64,000 nucleotides of DNA from Acorus gramineus. Taxonomy: Eukaryota > Streptophyta > Magnoliopsida > Acorales > Acoraceae. Location of the stretch: positions 124,001 through 188,000 of the forward strand of contig CM060850.1 of assembly GCA_030737835.1 (NCBI GenBank), in the 5' to 3' direction. The first letter of the stretch is position 1; the number at the start of each line of letters is the position of its first letter. Positions 35,065 to 46,800 of this stretch are shown piece by piece. The notes beneath the pieces are model-generated. The model saw nothing but the letters and a program-made list of their open reading frames with translations, was not told the DNA's origin and ran no database searches. A program made the translations under genes and the position numbers.

Positions 35065-35620
35065 AATAAGTCGAGGAGATTTAAATATTCTAATTACCAC
35101 TTAGCACCCCCTTATTGATAACAAAACAATATGACTAAAGTCTGATCCAAAATAATCAGAAAATGACCAACTAAAATTTTCATTACCCAATCCAAAAGTC
35201 ACAGGTGATATGCCCTTTTATTATTGATTTTCTCCTGCTTAACTCATATTGGCTTTAAATATCCAAGTGTAATTGGGCCTTATTATATTTACCTTGTCAA
35301 AAGAGGTTTGTTGTAAATGTTTATTAACTTGCTTTTAAATATCGAAGTGTAATGGGGTCTCATTATATTACCTAATCCAAAGAAGTTTGTTGCAAATTTT
35401 TCTTAAATTTGACCTCAGTTAGTTACAATAATCAGTTACATTTATTTAAATTATTTTTTATTTTCTCAAATATGTTTCGCCATATAAACAATTAGCTCCT
35501 ACATTTGAGTAGTGTTTCTTATTTCAAATTTTTATTTTCGTCTCACAAGTTTTATTTGTTAGAGATATATATTTTGTTGGTTAATATTTATTTAGATATA
35601 TATTTTGTGTAATCGGTTAA
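35065..35620 (-). repeat. Right arm of a long inverted repeat pair
   Basis: This is the reverse complement of the left arm, with matching landmarks: AGGCACCC-side CACAGGTGATATGCCC at 35200-35215, TTGCTTAACTCATATTGGCT-like sequence near 35236, AAAGAGGTTTGTTGTAAAT at 35300-35320, GTTTCGCCATATAAAC near 35476 and ATATTTTGTGTAATCGGTTA ending at 35620. It is about 80 percent similar by eye, with indels. Confidence 0.8.
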
Positions 35621-35779
35621 ACAAACAAACTACTTAAAAAAATCTCAATCAAGCTCCATATATAAGCCTACAGCCATTGTAACATTGTTTTTTTTTCACT
35701 CAAACATCCCCTGAGTTAATTAACCACTAACAGAATATACATATTTCTCGAATATTCCATCAACCTAACCCAGGTAAAA

Positions 35780-36690
35780 TGTAAAAATGCAATTAGGTCC
35801 CTATAAACTAGTAAAAATCCAAATAACCCCCTGTCAGATACTAGTTTATCCCTTCTTCTTATCTTAAACTGCTATCTTATCCACTTCTTCTTCTTCTTCA
35901 AAAGAATGTTTTGACAACCTTATTTACTTCATCGAGCCTTTCACATTCCACATTGGGTTCAAATTCCATGTTCTTTTCTCTCTATCTATTTCTCTTTCGC
36001 TCGCAAAAACCAAATTCACAAACGCCTCAAACGAAACCCACAAATGTATGGTCCCAAAACCCCTCCCCTTCCCCGTCAAATGCCTCCAAATTGATTTTTT
36101 TTTTTTTAGTTTTCTGAGGGAGGCACACATGCCAAGGGAGGCGGGGATGGGACCGGTGAAGCTGTTGGAGCTGAGGTCGAGGACAGTGAGGGAGGCGGTG
36201 GAGGAGACCATGTCGGAAAAGGGCCCGGAGAGGTTGGCGCCGGAGACGACGAGGTGGGTGAGGGAGGAGAGGACGGTCGGGGGAGGGGGAGGGGTGGAGC
36301 TGTACGGATTGGATGGTGATGTGGGTGATGAAGTTTCGGAGGGGACCCAGTCGGGGAAGGATGTGGAGAAGTTTTGGATCCAAGAGAGAAGGGCGAGGGA
36401 TTCTGGGTTTTGGGTGGTTGATGGACAGAGGGAAAGATTGAAGAAGAGGAGGAGGAGAGCAAGTGAAGTAATTAATGGTGGTAGAGGTGGGGTGGTTTAG
36501 GGTTTTCATTGGGGGTAAATTGAGGGAGGATATAATGGTAATTCAACATCTTTGGTTTAAATCAGGTTAATTTTGGGTTACTTTAACTGACAGAAGGGGT
36601 GATTTGGATTTTTTATATGTTTGTGAGGGGTTATTTAGATTTTAAAAAAATGCAGGGGTTATCTGGATTTTTATATATTTGTGGAGGGGT
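35780..36690. mobile_element. Gene-capturing TIR element (Pack-type) carrying an LRR kinase fragment
   Basis: The left end (AGTAAAAATCCAAATAACCC then CCTGTCAG, about 35808-35837) is mirrored at the right by CTGACAGAAGGGGTGATTTG followed by GATTTTTTATATG (about 36588-36620). The right end continues as three or four ~40-bp repeats of the same phrase to about 36690. Between the ends is GC-rich, gene-derived DNA quite unlike the surroundings. The repeated-subunit ends and gene capture recall Pack-MULE or other Pack-TIR elements; the superfamily is uncertain because no target duplication was read. No transposase is present. Confidence 0.72.
36105..36509 (-). pseudogene. Captured 5' fragment of an LRR receptor kinase gene
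   Basis: On the minus strand, 36211-36105 reads MVSSTASLTVLDLSSNSFTG then PIPASLGMCASLRKL, a textbook plant leucine-rich repeat. Just upstream in the same frame are SLTHLVVSGANLSGPFSD and an LRR N-terminal cap-like ESLALLSWIQNFSTSFPDW. Part of the homologous stretch (ITHITIQSVQLHPSPSP) is in another frame, so the copy is frameshifted. The motif order resembles the extracellular start of subfamily XI kinases such as the RGF1/root-meristem-growth-factor receptors. Only the first few repeats are present; there is no transmembrane or kinase part. It lies wholly inside the TIR element at 35780-36690. Confidence 0.72.
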
Positions 36691-37825
36691 GTTATATGGA
36701 TTTTTTTTTTTTATAAATAGGCTCATACAATTTATAAGAGTATATACTTTATTTTTTTATATAAACATATTCATTATTTTTTTACAAGGTATATCATTCG
36801 AAAAATATTAAAACATTTATAGAGTAAAATTGAGGTTTAAAAAAATGACTATACATAACATTTTTCTAAGCTGGGGGGGGGGGGGGTTCCATTACAAATA
36901 TAAGAAAATTGGAAAATGTTTTTCAACCTCAATTTTAGTTAACATATATTTTAGTTTCTTCAAATAGTATACTTGAGACTTATGTTTTTATAAAATATGA
37001 AATATATATCCAAATAAATTATATGCATCCCTTTTTCAAGTCGGGGATGTATTTTCTAGTGGTCGTTTTATAATCCATTATCTATGTTTTCCCTTCTCTA
37101 TATTTTCCTTTTTTGTATTTTGCTTTGGACACTCTCTGAATAATAATTCAATTAAAGCGGAATGTCTACCTTTTCCTAAAAAAAATTAAAAATTAAAAAT
37201 TTCAATCAGTTATACACCGGAAGGACTCAGTCTCAGTGTGTAACAACGCTCGAGAAAATTTAGGGTTGTCTTGCAAATGACCCATCCATTCAGTTGCTGA
37301 AAGACTCGTCAACCCCTCTCGTCTCACCCGCGTATCCGGTTTATAAATATTTGATACTGCATCACATAATATCCCCGAACAAAACACGGTAAGTTAACCA
37401 TTGTTAGAAGTAAAACCACACCGACCGAAAGCTAGTCTCTCTCGCGATCTCGAAAATATTAACAGTAACACCACCTCCGCCCCCCCCTTCTCTCCAAAAA
37501 AAAAAGAGAACCTAAGAAAGAAAAAAAAAAAAAAAAATCTCTCACAACGCGAACACACAAAAAAACATATATAATTGAGCCTCCCCCCCCCCCAATCCTA
37601 ATCTCTCCTCCATTTCATCTCCACCGTTTCAATGACTCTGTCGATGCCGTCCATCGTTCATCGGACCGACCTGCTTTAGCCGCGAGGATCCTTGTCCGCC
37701 GCCGCACGGAATCTCACGCGGAGGTGGTCCGTGCGGAATCGGTGTCTAGGGTTTCCGCTTCGTCGGCTCTCTGGTTGGGATTTGGTTTTGCTTGTAGGAG
37801 TTACAAGCTAGGATTTCATTCCTCA
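36691..37825. other. Upstream region and leader of the HUA2-like gene
   Basis: AT-rich to about 37200, with a run of 14 G near 36877. From about 37400 the sequence becomes C/T- and A-run-rich (CTCTCTCGCGATCTCG, A runs at 37496 and 37520, C run at 37581), which is typical of a plant 5' leader. There is no ATG in frame with HUA2 upstream of 37826; the open frame continues upstream to about 37724 without ATG. Confidence 0.5.
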
Positions 37826-40800
37826 ATGGCTCGAAAGAAGGCCTCGAATCAGGACAAGGCGAAGAGCCATCTGAGGTTGGGCGATCTCGTCCTCGCCAAG
37901 GTCAAGGGTTATCCCGCCTGGCCTGCAAAGGTGAGTCCTTTTTTTTTTTTGGTTTTTTTTTCAATCTTGGTTGTTTCTTCTGCTTCTGGGATGGCTTTTA
38001 TTTTTATTAGTCCAAGTGTTCTCTTTGTTTTGTTTTATAATTTCTAAATTTTTTTTCTGAATATTTGTTTTGATCCATATGTGAAAGTAGGGTTTTGGTC
38101 ATTGAAACAATTTGTGTTCTTTATTTATTTTCTGGTTAGATTGGATCATGGATTTCCGATTTTATGATGATTTTTTTACAGATAATCGGGTCTTGAAATT
38201 TATATGTTAATATACACATGTTTTATTCAATGCCTTAGATTAGTTTGATTATTTTATTTGGGTTATGGATTCTTCAGATCAGCAGGCCAGAGGATTGGCA
38301 AAAGTTGCCTGATCCTAAGAAGCACTTCGTGCAGTTCTTTGGAACCGAAGAAATGTGAGTTTTAACATCTATTTTTCTGTTCAAATTTGTGATTCTTTGG
38401 AATTAGCTTAGCATTTGTTCTGTTTAGTTTGATGATGCTGGTGAATGTTTCTTGCTAATTTGTTTAAGAAACAATGAAACACATTGACATACAATGGTCC
38501 ACACAGAACACATACGCATTCAAAGAGTGTTCTTGGAGGTGACATGGGATAAGGGGAAGGGCACATGAATCCATTATTATGTTACAAGTGGACTTGTTTT
38601 GGGGTTGTCCATGGTGGATGAGATAAAGAATAATTGATTTTCATGCACTTTGGGACTTGGGAATATGCCAGTAAATGCATTTTTTTTTTGTGTTTTTCCT
38701 TTATTCTTTTATGCTTTTACATATAAAATGAAGATTTAAATTGAATTGTACCATTATTTGTTTCGGGCTCACTCTATTAACGAGTTTCTTATTTTTCACA
38801 AGATTCTCCATCCATGCTCCCCTAGTTTTTTTTTTTGCATATCTTTTGATTCTAGTACCATTAAGCCTGTCCTGGTTGCCCATTCTTCCAGGTCAGTGGC
38901 GTGTACATGCCCTGAATTCGTGTATCTTCATCATATTCCTTATTGGACCTGCTCATGGCTTTTTTATTTACTATTTCTACCATTTGGAATATCTATGCCC
39001 TTCAGACCATGTTTTTTTTTTTTTTTGAGAGAAGGTGTAGGAGAGATCTTATTAAGAAGAAAGCTGTGAATGAAGGAGACAAGGGCTCTCCATACAAAGA
39101 TAAATAAAGAAAATCAAGGTGGTTAACTTGGGAAAACCCCTCTGACTTATATCAACCTGAATAAATGATGACCTCAACTCTTCACTACGCAAACCACGTG
39201 TGACCCAAGATGGTAGAAGGAGTTTCCATGCCAAGGAGCTTAAAGATACATGTTTAAGAAGGGAGGAAATCACAGCGTATGTATGCGTAGATACTCTTGT
39301 ATTGTGTAGATATTCATTGCGGGCCAACCATATGCACAAACACGCTACATGAGGAACAATCCATTGAATTTTAGCAAGATTACTCCGATCACTTCTTTTT
39401 GGTCTCGTGGAACCATCTTTCCAGTTCTTCAAGGTCTCTAAAAGAGCAATTCACAGCTAAGGCTACATCAACCTTCTCCCAAATTTGATTACTCATAGAG
39501 CACCCAAAGAAGAGATGTTCCCTTGTTTTTCATCGTTTCCTCAAAACTCACAAGTGTTGTTCATGTGCCCATATTCCGTGAAACCATGTTACTTCATCAT
39601 ATTCCTTATGGGATCTAACCTGTGGTTCCTCTTTTTGTTTTTTTAATACTATTTTTATCTGCTACCATCTGGGATGTCTATGCCTCTAGAGTGCGTTTCT
39701 TCATCATATTTCTTGTAAGACTTGCTCCCACCATGATTCTTTTTATTTACCATTTTCATCCTTGTTAGTTTTGACAGTCACATTTCTGCTACCTGTAGTT
39801 TATCTGCATGTCCTCATTTTTTCTCAATTTCCTAACATTTGGTCTTGCAACTTATCTGACTTATTTGTGTTTTTTGAAATTTTCCTTGTTCATTTTGCTC
39901 ATGCTTGCCAATGGCTTAATTTTTAAGAAGCACAACTCCAAGATTAAATTTAGATTACGAACCTGTAATTTTGTACTCTCTTTTGAAACCCTCACACATA
40001 ATCAATATTGAAGTTTTGGATATCAAACGCATAAATTTAGGAGCATGACATTAGATTTATTGTTGTCATATCTACTAGAAACAAGCATAGTTTGCTTACT
40101 TATGCTTCATAAATATCTTTGCTAATGCATAGTAGAAGAGTTGTATTCTAGACATCATTGGATTCATGAAAAAAGCATTGTTTCAAATGTGTTAGGCAAT
40201 CTCAAGGTAGACGGGGAAACTAGCATCTAGGGGTAGTGGTTACACACGGAGTTGGGGGTGGCCCAGCTAGGGGGTGGGCTAGCTGGAGGAAGGAAATGGT
40301 GGATGAGGCTATAGACTAACAGGGAAAGGGGTTGGTGGGATTAGATGGACGAAGGAAAGGAGGGGTCAATTAGGCTGAGGAAGGGGTTGTGTGGTTAGTT
40401 GATCAATGGAGCGGAAGGGAAGGAAAAAAAAGATAGGAACTAGGAAGAGGAGAAAAGATGATGTCAGAAGGTGGGTGCCTAGGAGTTAGGTGGGCGCCTA
40501 ACTTAAATCCATCCATATAGCCACTCATGGCTAGTTTGGCAAGAGGTTAAAGTTTTGAGGATAAGTTTTAATTTTAGAGAATAAAAAGTCCGTCAATTTT
40601 GCCATATTCACATTTGTCAAAATGGAGACAAAATAAATGTTATCTCAGTCTTTAGGTGGAACAAAAATTCCTTATTTTCATTTCAAATCAGGACAACCGT
40701 CCGCACTTTATTCCAATTATTTTTTATATGAAATGGGAAAAGTTGCCATTCTCCTCACTTATCCCCTTAATTATCCCATACCACTTATCTCCTTGCCAGG

Positions 40801-43800
40801 GTTGGTTTAGCAATGGGATAAGTGAGTGGGATGACAACTTATTCCCGTCTGGTATAAAAAAAAATCGGGATAAAGTGCAGTTGTTCCAATTTGAAATGAA
40901 AATGAGGATATTTTGTTCCACCTAAAGGCTGGAATAACATTTGTCCCCATTTTTGTCCCAATTTTAACAAATGTGAATATGAACAAAATTGATTGATTTT
41001 TTATCCCCTAAAATTAGGACAATTTAATCTTATAAACCTTAATCCCTTACCAAACTAGTCCTTAGAGTTTAAGGGGGGCAGAGGTTTAGGTATAGACATA
41101 GGTGGGTGCTGCCTGGCAGATTTTCATCAAAACAATAAAACAGAGACACTTTCTAACTTAGATTCCTGTGCATCACTTGAGCGCAATGTATCTGAACAAG
41201 TCAAGATTACTGGGTTTGTTGAACTGTTCCTCTACCATCTTTTTGGGAGAGCAATTCCCTTGGTTTCTCTAAAATATTCAAGATATTGCATCTGATTATC
41301 TTGTTGCTGCCGTTATCATTATTTATGTGAATACTGAACTATATTTTCCTTGTTTGAAAATATTATGTCTATCATTATATATCTGAAATTGCAGATCTTA
41401 GAAAATGACACACTGAATTGAGTTTTGGAATTTTGAAAATTAATTCTTGCGTTATATTTTGAACTACAGAAGATCTTCATCACTTGATTGAAATATAAAT
41501 TTATTTATTTCTTCATAGTTCACACAGAGTTATTATTGTTTCTGGAGGTGGCTTTTCTTGACTAATCTTTTTTTCTGTTTTTGTCTATCAAGTAGGTTGA
41601 CATATCTGCTACTTAAAGAGAGAAAAATTGTTCATTTGCTTGAAAATTTCTGTTTCATGTCTGAATAATCCTTGTTTGGTTTATTTCAATTCTCAAAAAT
41701 TGTAATCCCGATTTGATTGGTTCAGATTACTTGGGCATAGTCTGTGAATCTGTGAATCTCCCATGTAAAGAAGGAAAAAGAACTGTTTTAGTGTGATATG
41801 GCTTGAAGATTGCATGTCTAAGTGAAATCTTATTAGAATCATTTGAGCAGAGGATCATCTGTCTTTTAATTTTTTGTGAAACAATAAACACAGTTAAAAT
41901 AAAAGATATGGGGAAATATTTGGGTACTGACGAGAAAGAATAATTATCTATTAATAAAATTAACATGCCAATGCACCGTGCTTAAGATAATTAGTTTTGA
42001 TCATTTCACATTTTCACTAAATCTTTTTCGGGTCCTGGAATTTGGTACTGTTCTTGAAGTAATTTAGTTAAGATTCTTATTGATGTGCTTTTTTTCAATA
42101 TTGCTTTATCAAATAACTTTCAATTTTTGCTCCTTTTTTGTGCTTTTGAATAAATAGTAGGATTGCATAAATCAGTATCGTTTAACTGTGGTCTTGAACT
42201 TGCAATTCTTAAATATGGTTTGCTGCCTGGGGGAACCATCTCTTTCTATTAATAATGATGTGTCAATCTTTTTTTTTTTTTTGAGCAAAAATGGTGTGTT
42301 AATATCTGACTTTTAAATTTGTTGTTGGTAGCCACTGTTAACTTGTTAACCTGTTCCTTTTTTTGTGCATGTGCTCAGTGCATTTGTTGCCCCTCGTGAT
42401 ATCCAAATATTCAATAATGAAGCAAAAAGTAAGTTGTGTGCTAATTGTAAAAAAGGTAAGAAAGTCAAAGATTTTGCTCGCGCTGTTGAAGAGATATGTG
42501 AGGCATTCAAAAGACACCACCAGAAAAATTCAGTTGATTCTGTGGCCAAGATAGATGAGCAAAAGGAAGGTTGTAGTGCCAAATGCTCTGATGGAGATTT
42601 TAATGAATCCCCTTCACAGAGTCATGAAGGGACTGCCTCCACTGATGAACAGCAGAATCTCTCTTGCAGAACAGAGCATGGCTCATCTGCAGTTATGGTT
42701 ACTAAAAAAAAGCTTAAAAAAACCAAGGATGATTCAGTTTCAAAGTCACCCTCAGCAACTTCTGTTGAGGAAGAAGAAACTTTTTCTAACCCCAGGAGTG
42801 ATGCTCAAGGGGAACAAGGATCACCAATGAATGCTGAAAATAAGGCAGACAGTTATTCAAAAGATTCAGCCGCTGATAAAATTGATGACCTCCAGGTTGC
42901 TGGAGAAGACCTCCCTGTTGGTTTGTCTGATCCAAAAGATGTGGCTATTAAGAAAAGGCATAAAAAATCAAAGAATGATGCACATTTTCTGAGAAAAACA
43001 ATGGATTCAGTTTCAAAGTCACCATCAGCAACTTCTGCTAAGAAAGAAGAAGTGTTTTCTAGCATCAGGAGTGATGTTCAAGGAAAGCAGGGTTCGCCAA
43101 TGAATGCTGAAAAAAGAAAGGCTGACATTTGTTATAAAAAATCAGCCGCTGATAAAATTGATGACCTCCAGGTTGCTGGAGAAGATCTCCCTGTTGGTTT
43201 GGCTGTTGAAAAAGATGTATGTTATCGACCTATAGTCTTCTCCTTGCCTGCTAAACGTTCTGCTGATGCTGAGAAGCAGATGGAGAATGGTCAGCGGACA
43301 AAAAAGTTGTTTACCAAGCCAAAAAGGAGATTGGAGAATGCTCTGGGAGTGCAGAAAAGACGAGTAGCAAAGGAAGAACCAAAGCTTGATACCTCTAATG
43401 GTTCTCCTGAAATACCTGAAGCCTCTGATGGTACAAGGGACTTGTCTCCTACTTCGAAGCCTATTAAAGACATCAGCAACAGAAAGAAGGGCAATGGCAT
43501 TATGAAACCTAAGAGGAATTCTGCTGGAGAAATAAACCCTATCGAGCATCATGGCCAGTCAGAAAGGCGGCGAGATATGGAAGAGCAAAACTCTCCTGAG
43601 CTCCGGAAAAAGAAGGCACAACCAGGGACCAAGAAAGATAAGAGGGCATCCAGGGAAGACTCACCCAATGCCAAAAGGCTGAGAAGAATGGATGTTGATG
43701 GTGATGTATCCAAAACCCAAAAGCTTGACCTCTCTTGCTCTACCGCTATTAAAAACAAAAGTGTCAAACCTGGGGTAGATAGAATATCCACTTCACATGT

Positions 43801-46800
43801 TAAAGATAAAGGTCGATCATCAAAAACAGAAGTTGATGGATATAGAAGATGTTCAGAAGGTAATGATGTCGAGTTGTCAGTCATGAAGCATCACCGGCAA
43901 GCATCAGAGGGTGATGCCGATCATACCTCCAAAATATCTGAAGATTCAAGTAGGAGGGGTGTGAGGAGTTCCAACATACCCAAAAGTCACACTACCACAT
44001 TGAAGCATGTCAAGCCTCTTGCTGTTCACAATCACCCTAGAAGGAGATCTTTTTGGTTGGATGATGATGAAGAAGATGAAGAACTTCAAAGAACTCCTAT
44101 TCATAAAAACTCATCAAGCACTTCGTTACCATCAGCACCAAATACGATGCCTGTTGATGGTTCCCATACCCGTAAAATTGTTCCCAATGATTCTCTGGCA
44201 AACATAAAGACTGTTTTGGCTGAATCTGGGACTTTAGAAAAAACTGAGGATAAACTCTCCAATGACAGAATTTCACCAGTCAAATCTGTTTTCAAGTCCC
44301 CATCACCTGGCTTGAGCAAATCTGAGGATAAAAGGCCTAAAGTTGCTGTGCAATCACATAGTCCCGGGACAACTGATCATCAGAGGTCTCCTGCAGAATG
44401 TAATGCTACAGTTTTTTCTCCAAAAGATTCTGTGGAGGCAGTTGATGCAACCAAGGCAGTGGAGCAGAAAATCATTAAGCCTCAGATTAAAACATTGAGC
44501 GTTTCCTCAACAATAAAGGTTCACACCAGCTCTTCAAAAACTCCTAACATGGCTAGTGAAAGCTTAAATCGTTCTCATGGTCAAGTGACCGTGGCAAAGA
44601 ATAAATCATCAGATAAGTCAAAGGTTACCCCGAAAGGTGACCTGAGGATGCATATCACAAGTGAAAATAGGTCAGAGATGAATGTTTCAGCAGAGCGCAA
44701 TATGGAGAAGGATATCCTACATTTGGAAGGGTATGAAATATGGTTACTATTATTTATGTATAAATATGGTTACTGTTATTTATGTATATTGTCCTTTATT
44801 TTGATTTTTCATGTGATTTCTTCACTACAGGAGAGATGCTGCTAAAGATAACAGAGCAGCTAGTTCTTCTGTGGATTCCACGACACGGGAGTCTTCCTCA
44901 ACCATACAACACCTAATTGCAGTTGCAAAGAGAAGACATGCCCATGCTCATTTACTTTCCCATGAGAGTGTTATGTCTGCTATGGTTACCACTCCACAGA
45001 GAAAGAGCCCAAGTCCTGTTGCTGCCATTAATTCCCATCCATTAGGCATTACCGAGAGAGATTCGAAGGGATTCAGCATTCCTGCGTCATCAATTTCTCC
45101 ATCTGCACATGGGCAACAAATACTTTCTATAAATCAAATGGAGCCTGAAGAATATGAACGCAGAGTTAGCCCAGGATATCCTGCAGGTGTAGGTTCTTTA
45201 AGTGGTGGTACTGAGGCTTCTGTTGCTCGTGATGCCCTTGAAGGAATGCTAGAGACACTGTCAAGGACGAAGGAGAGCATTGGGCGTGCTACACGTCTTG
45301 CTATTGACTGTGCCAAATATGGAATTGCCAGTGAGGTAGGCATAGTCTTATTATTATCCAATCTCATTTCTTTTCCCTTGCATGATCTTCTGCCACTTTC
45401 TATATTGCGGGTTACATTTACTGATTGGAATGCATGTGCAAGGCATTTGGTTAAGATTACATCATGTGGGAAATGATATCACTTCCCATTTGACATAATT
45501 CCAATTTATTTAATAAATATAAATACACACTACTTAAAATCTATGCTAAACAGATATGTGATGACATCTCTCAACTTTACCCAACCTCTCCATTTTTTTA
45601 TAACGGGTGTTACTAAATTATTTGATTAAATTAATTTTTGGACATAGTTTATCATAGAGTTGTTGGTCAAGAGTGAAGTTGGCATATAGTGAGTTATTTT
45701 CTGTAGCATTTATGCCTTGTTCTTTTGGAATATAATTATAAAGAGCTATACATGCAGGTTGTGGAACTTCTAATTCGAAAGTTGCAGTCTGAACCCAGCC
45801 TTCATCACAGAATTGACCTGTTCTTTCTTGTGGATTCAATTACACAATGTTCACACAGTCAAAGAGGTAGATAAATGTCTCATTTCTTCAACTTTTTCAG
45901 GATTATCTGATCATAATAGTGACAATAATATATGTATTGTGTCAAATACAAACAGGTGTTGTTGAACTTGGTACCTCTAAAACCATTAGGCAGTGATATT
46001 ATATGAAAATAGATAGAGGTGCCTTGTCGACACAGATCAGACATAGCCCAAAATAAAAAACATGAAGTGCCATTGTTGTTTATTTTATAAGTTTATCTGT
46101 AATAAATGTTCACTTTTGGGGGTGGTTCTTGTAGCTTGAATAATAAGAAGTGACTTTTTTCTCTTATCATAATTTAAGCTTCTTTTTCATTTTTTTAAAA
46201 ATTATTTAAATCCAGGTATTGCTGGAGCTTCATATATTCCTACTGTACAAGCAGCACTACCCCGTCTTTTGCGTGCTGCTGCTCCAGGTGGACCTGGTGC
46301 TCGTGAGAATCATCGTCAATGTCTCAAGGTATTGTGTCAGTACTGCAGGATTGAGGTTTTAAGTCAACTAAGTGCTGTTGTCTCAGGCATTCCAGTGGCA
46401 GTCAATTTGTTATTGGCTTACCCTCTACATAATGTAAAATTGCTCTCTCTAGGTTTTAAGATTATGGCTTGAGAGAAAAATTTTCCCCGATTCACTACTT
46501 CGTCGCTACATGGATGACATCGAAGTTCCAAACGATGATTCAAATACTGGATTTTTTCTTAGACGCCCATCCCGAGCTGAGCGTTCCGTTGATGATCCAA
46601 TCAGAGAAATGGAAGGCATGCTTGTTGATGAGTATGGAAGGTATTGTCCTTTTTGTTTGTGTTCTTTTTCCTCCTCATCAATATCTTATTTACTGTGCAG
46701 TTTTCTTAACCCACACGGTGTTGGCTCTTTGGCTTGAGCCATGAGTTTGCATTCCATTGATCTCGAGTTGAATCCCTCTACGTTTACCCAACCAACATGG

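Noticed and set aside
37724-37825. N-terminal extension of the HUA2-like protein
   Set aside because: The in-frame upstream stretch has no ATG, whereas ATG 37826 begins the conserved MARKK...LRLGDLVLAKVKG sequence.
40656-40925. Two similar small proteins on opposite strands
   Set aside because: Their similarity comes from the palindromic MITE; there is no sign that either is a real gene.
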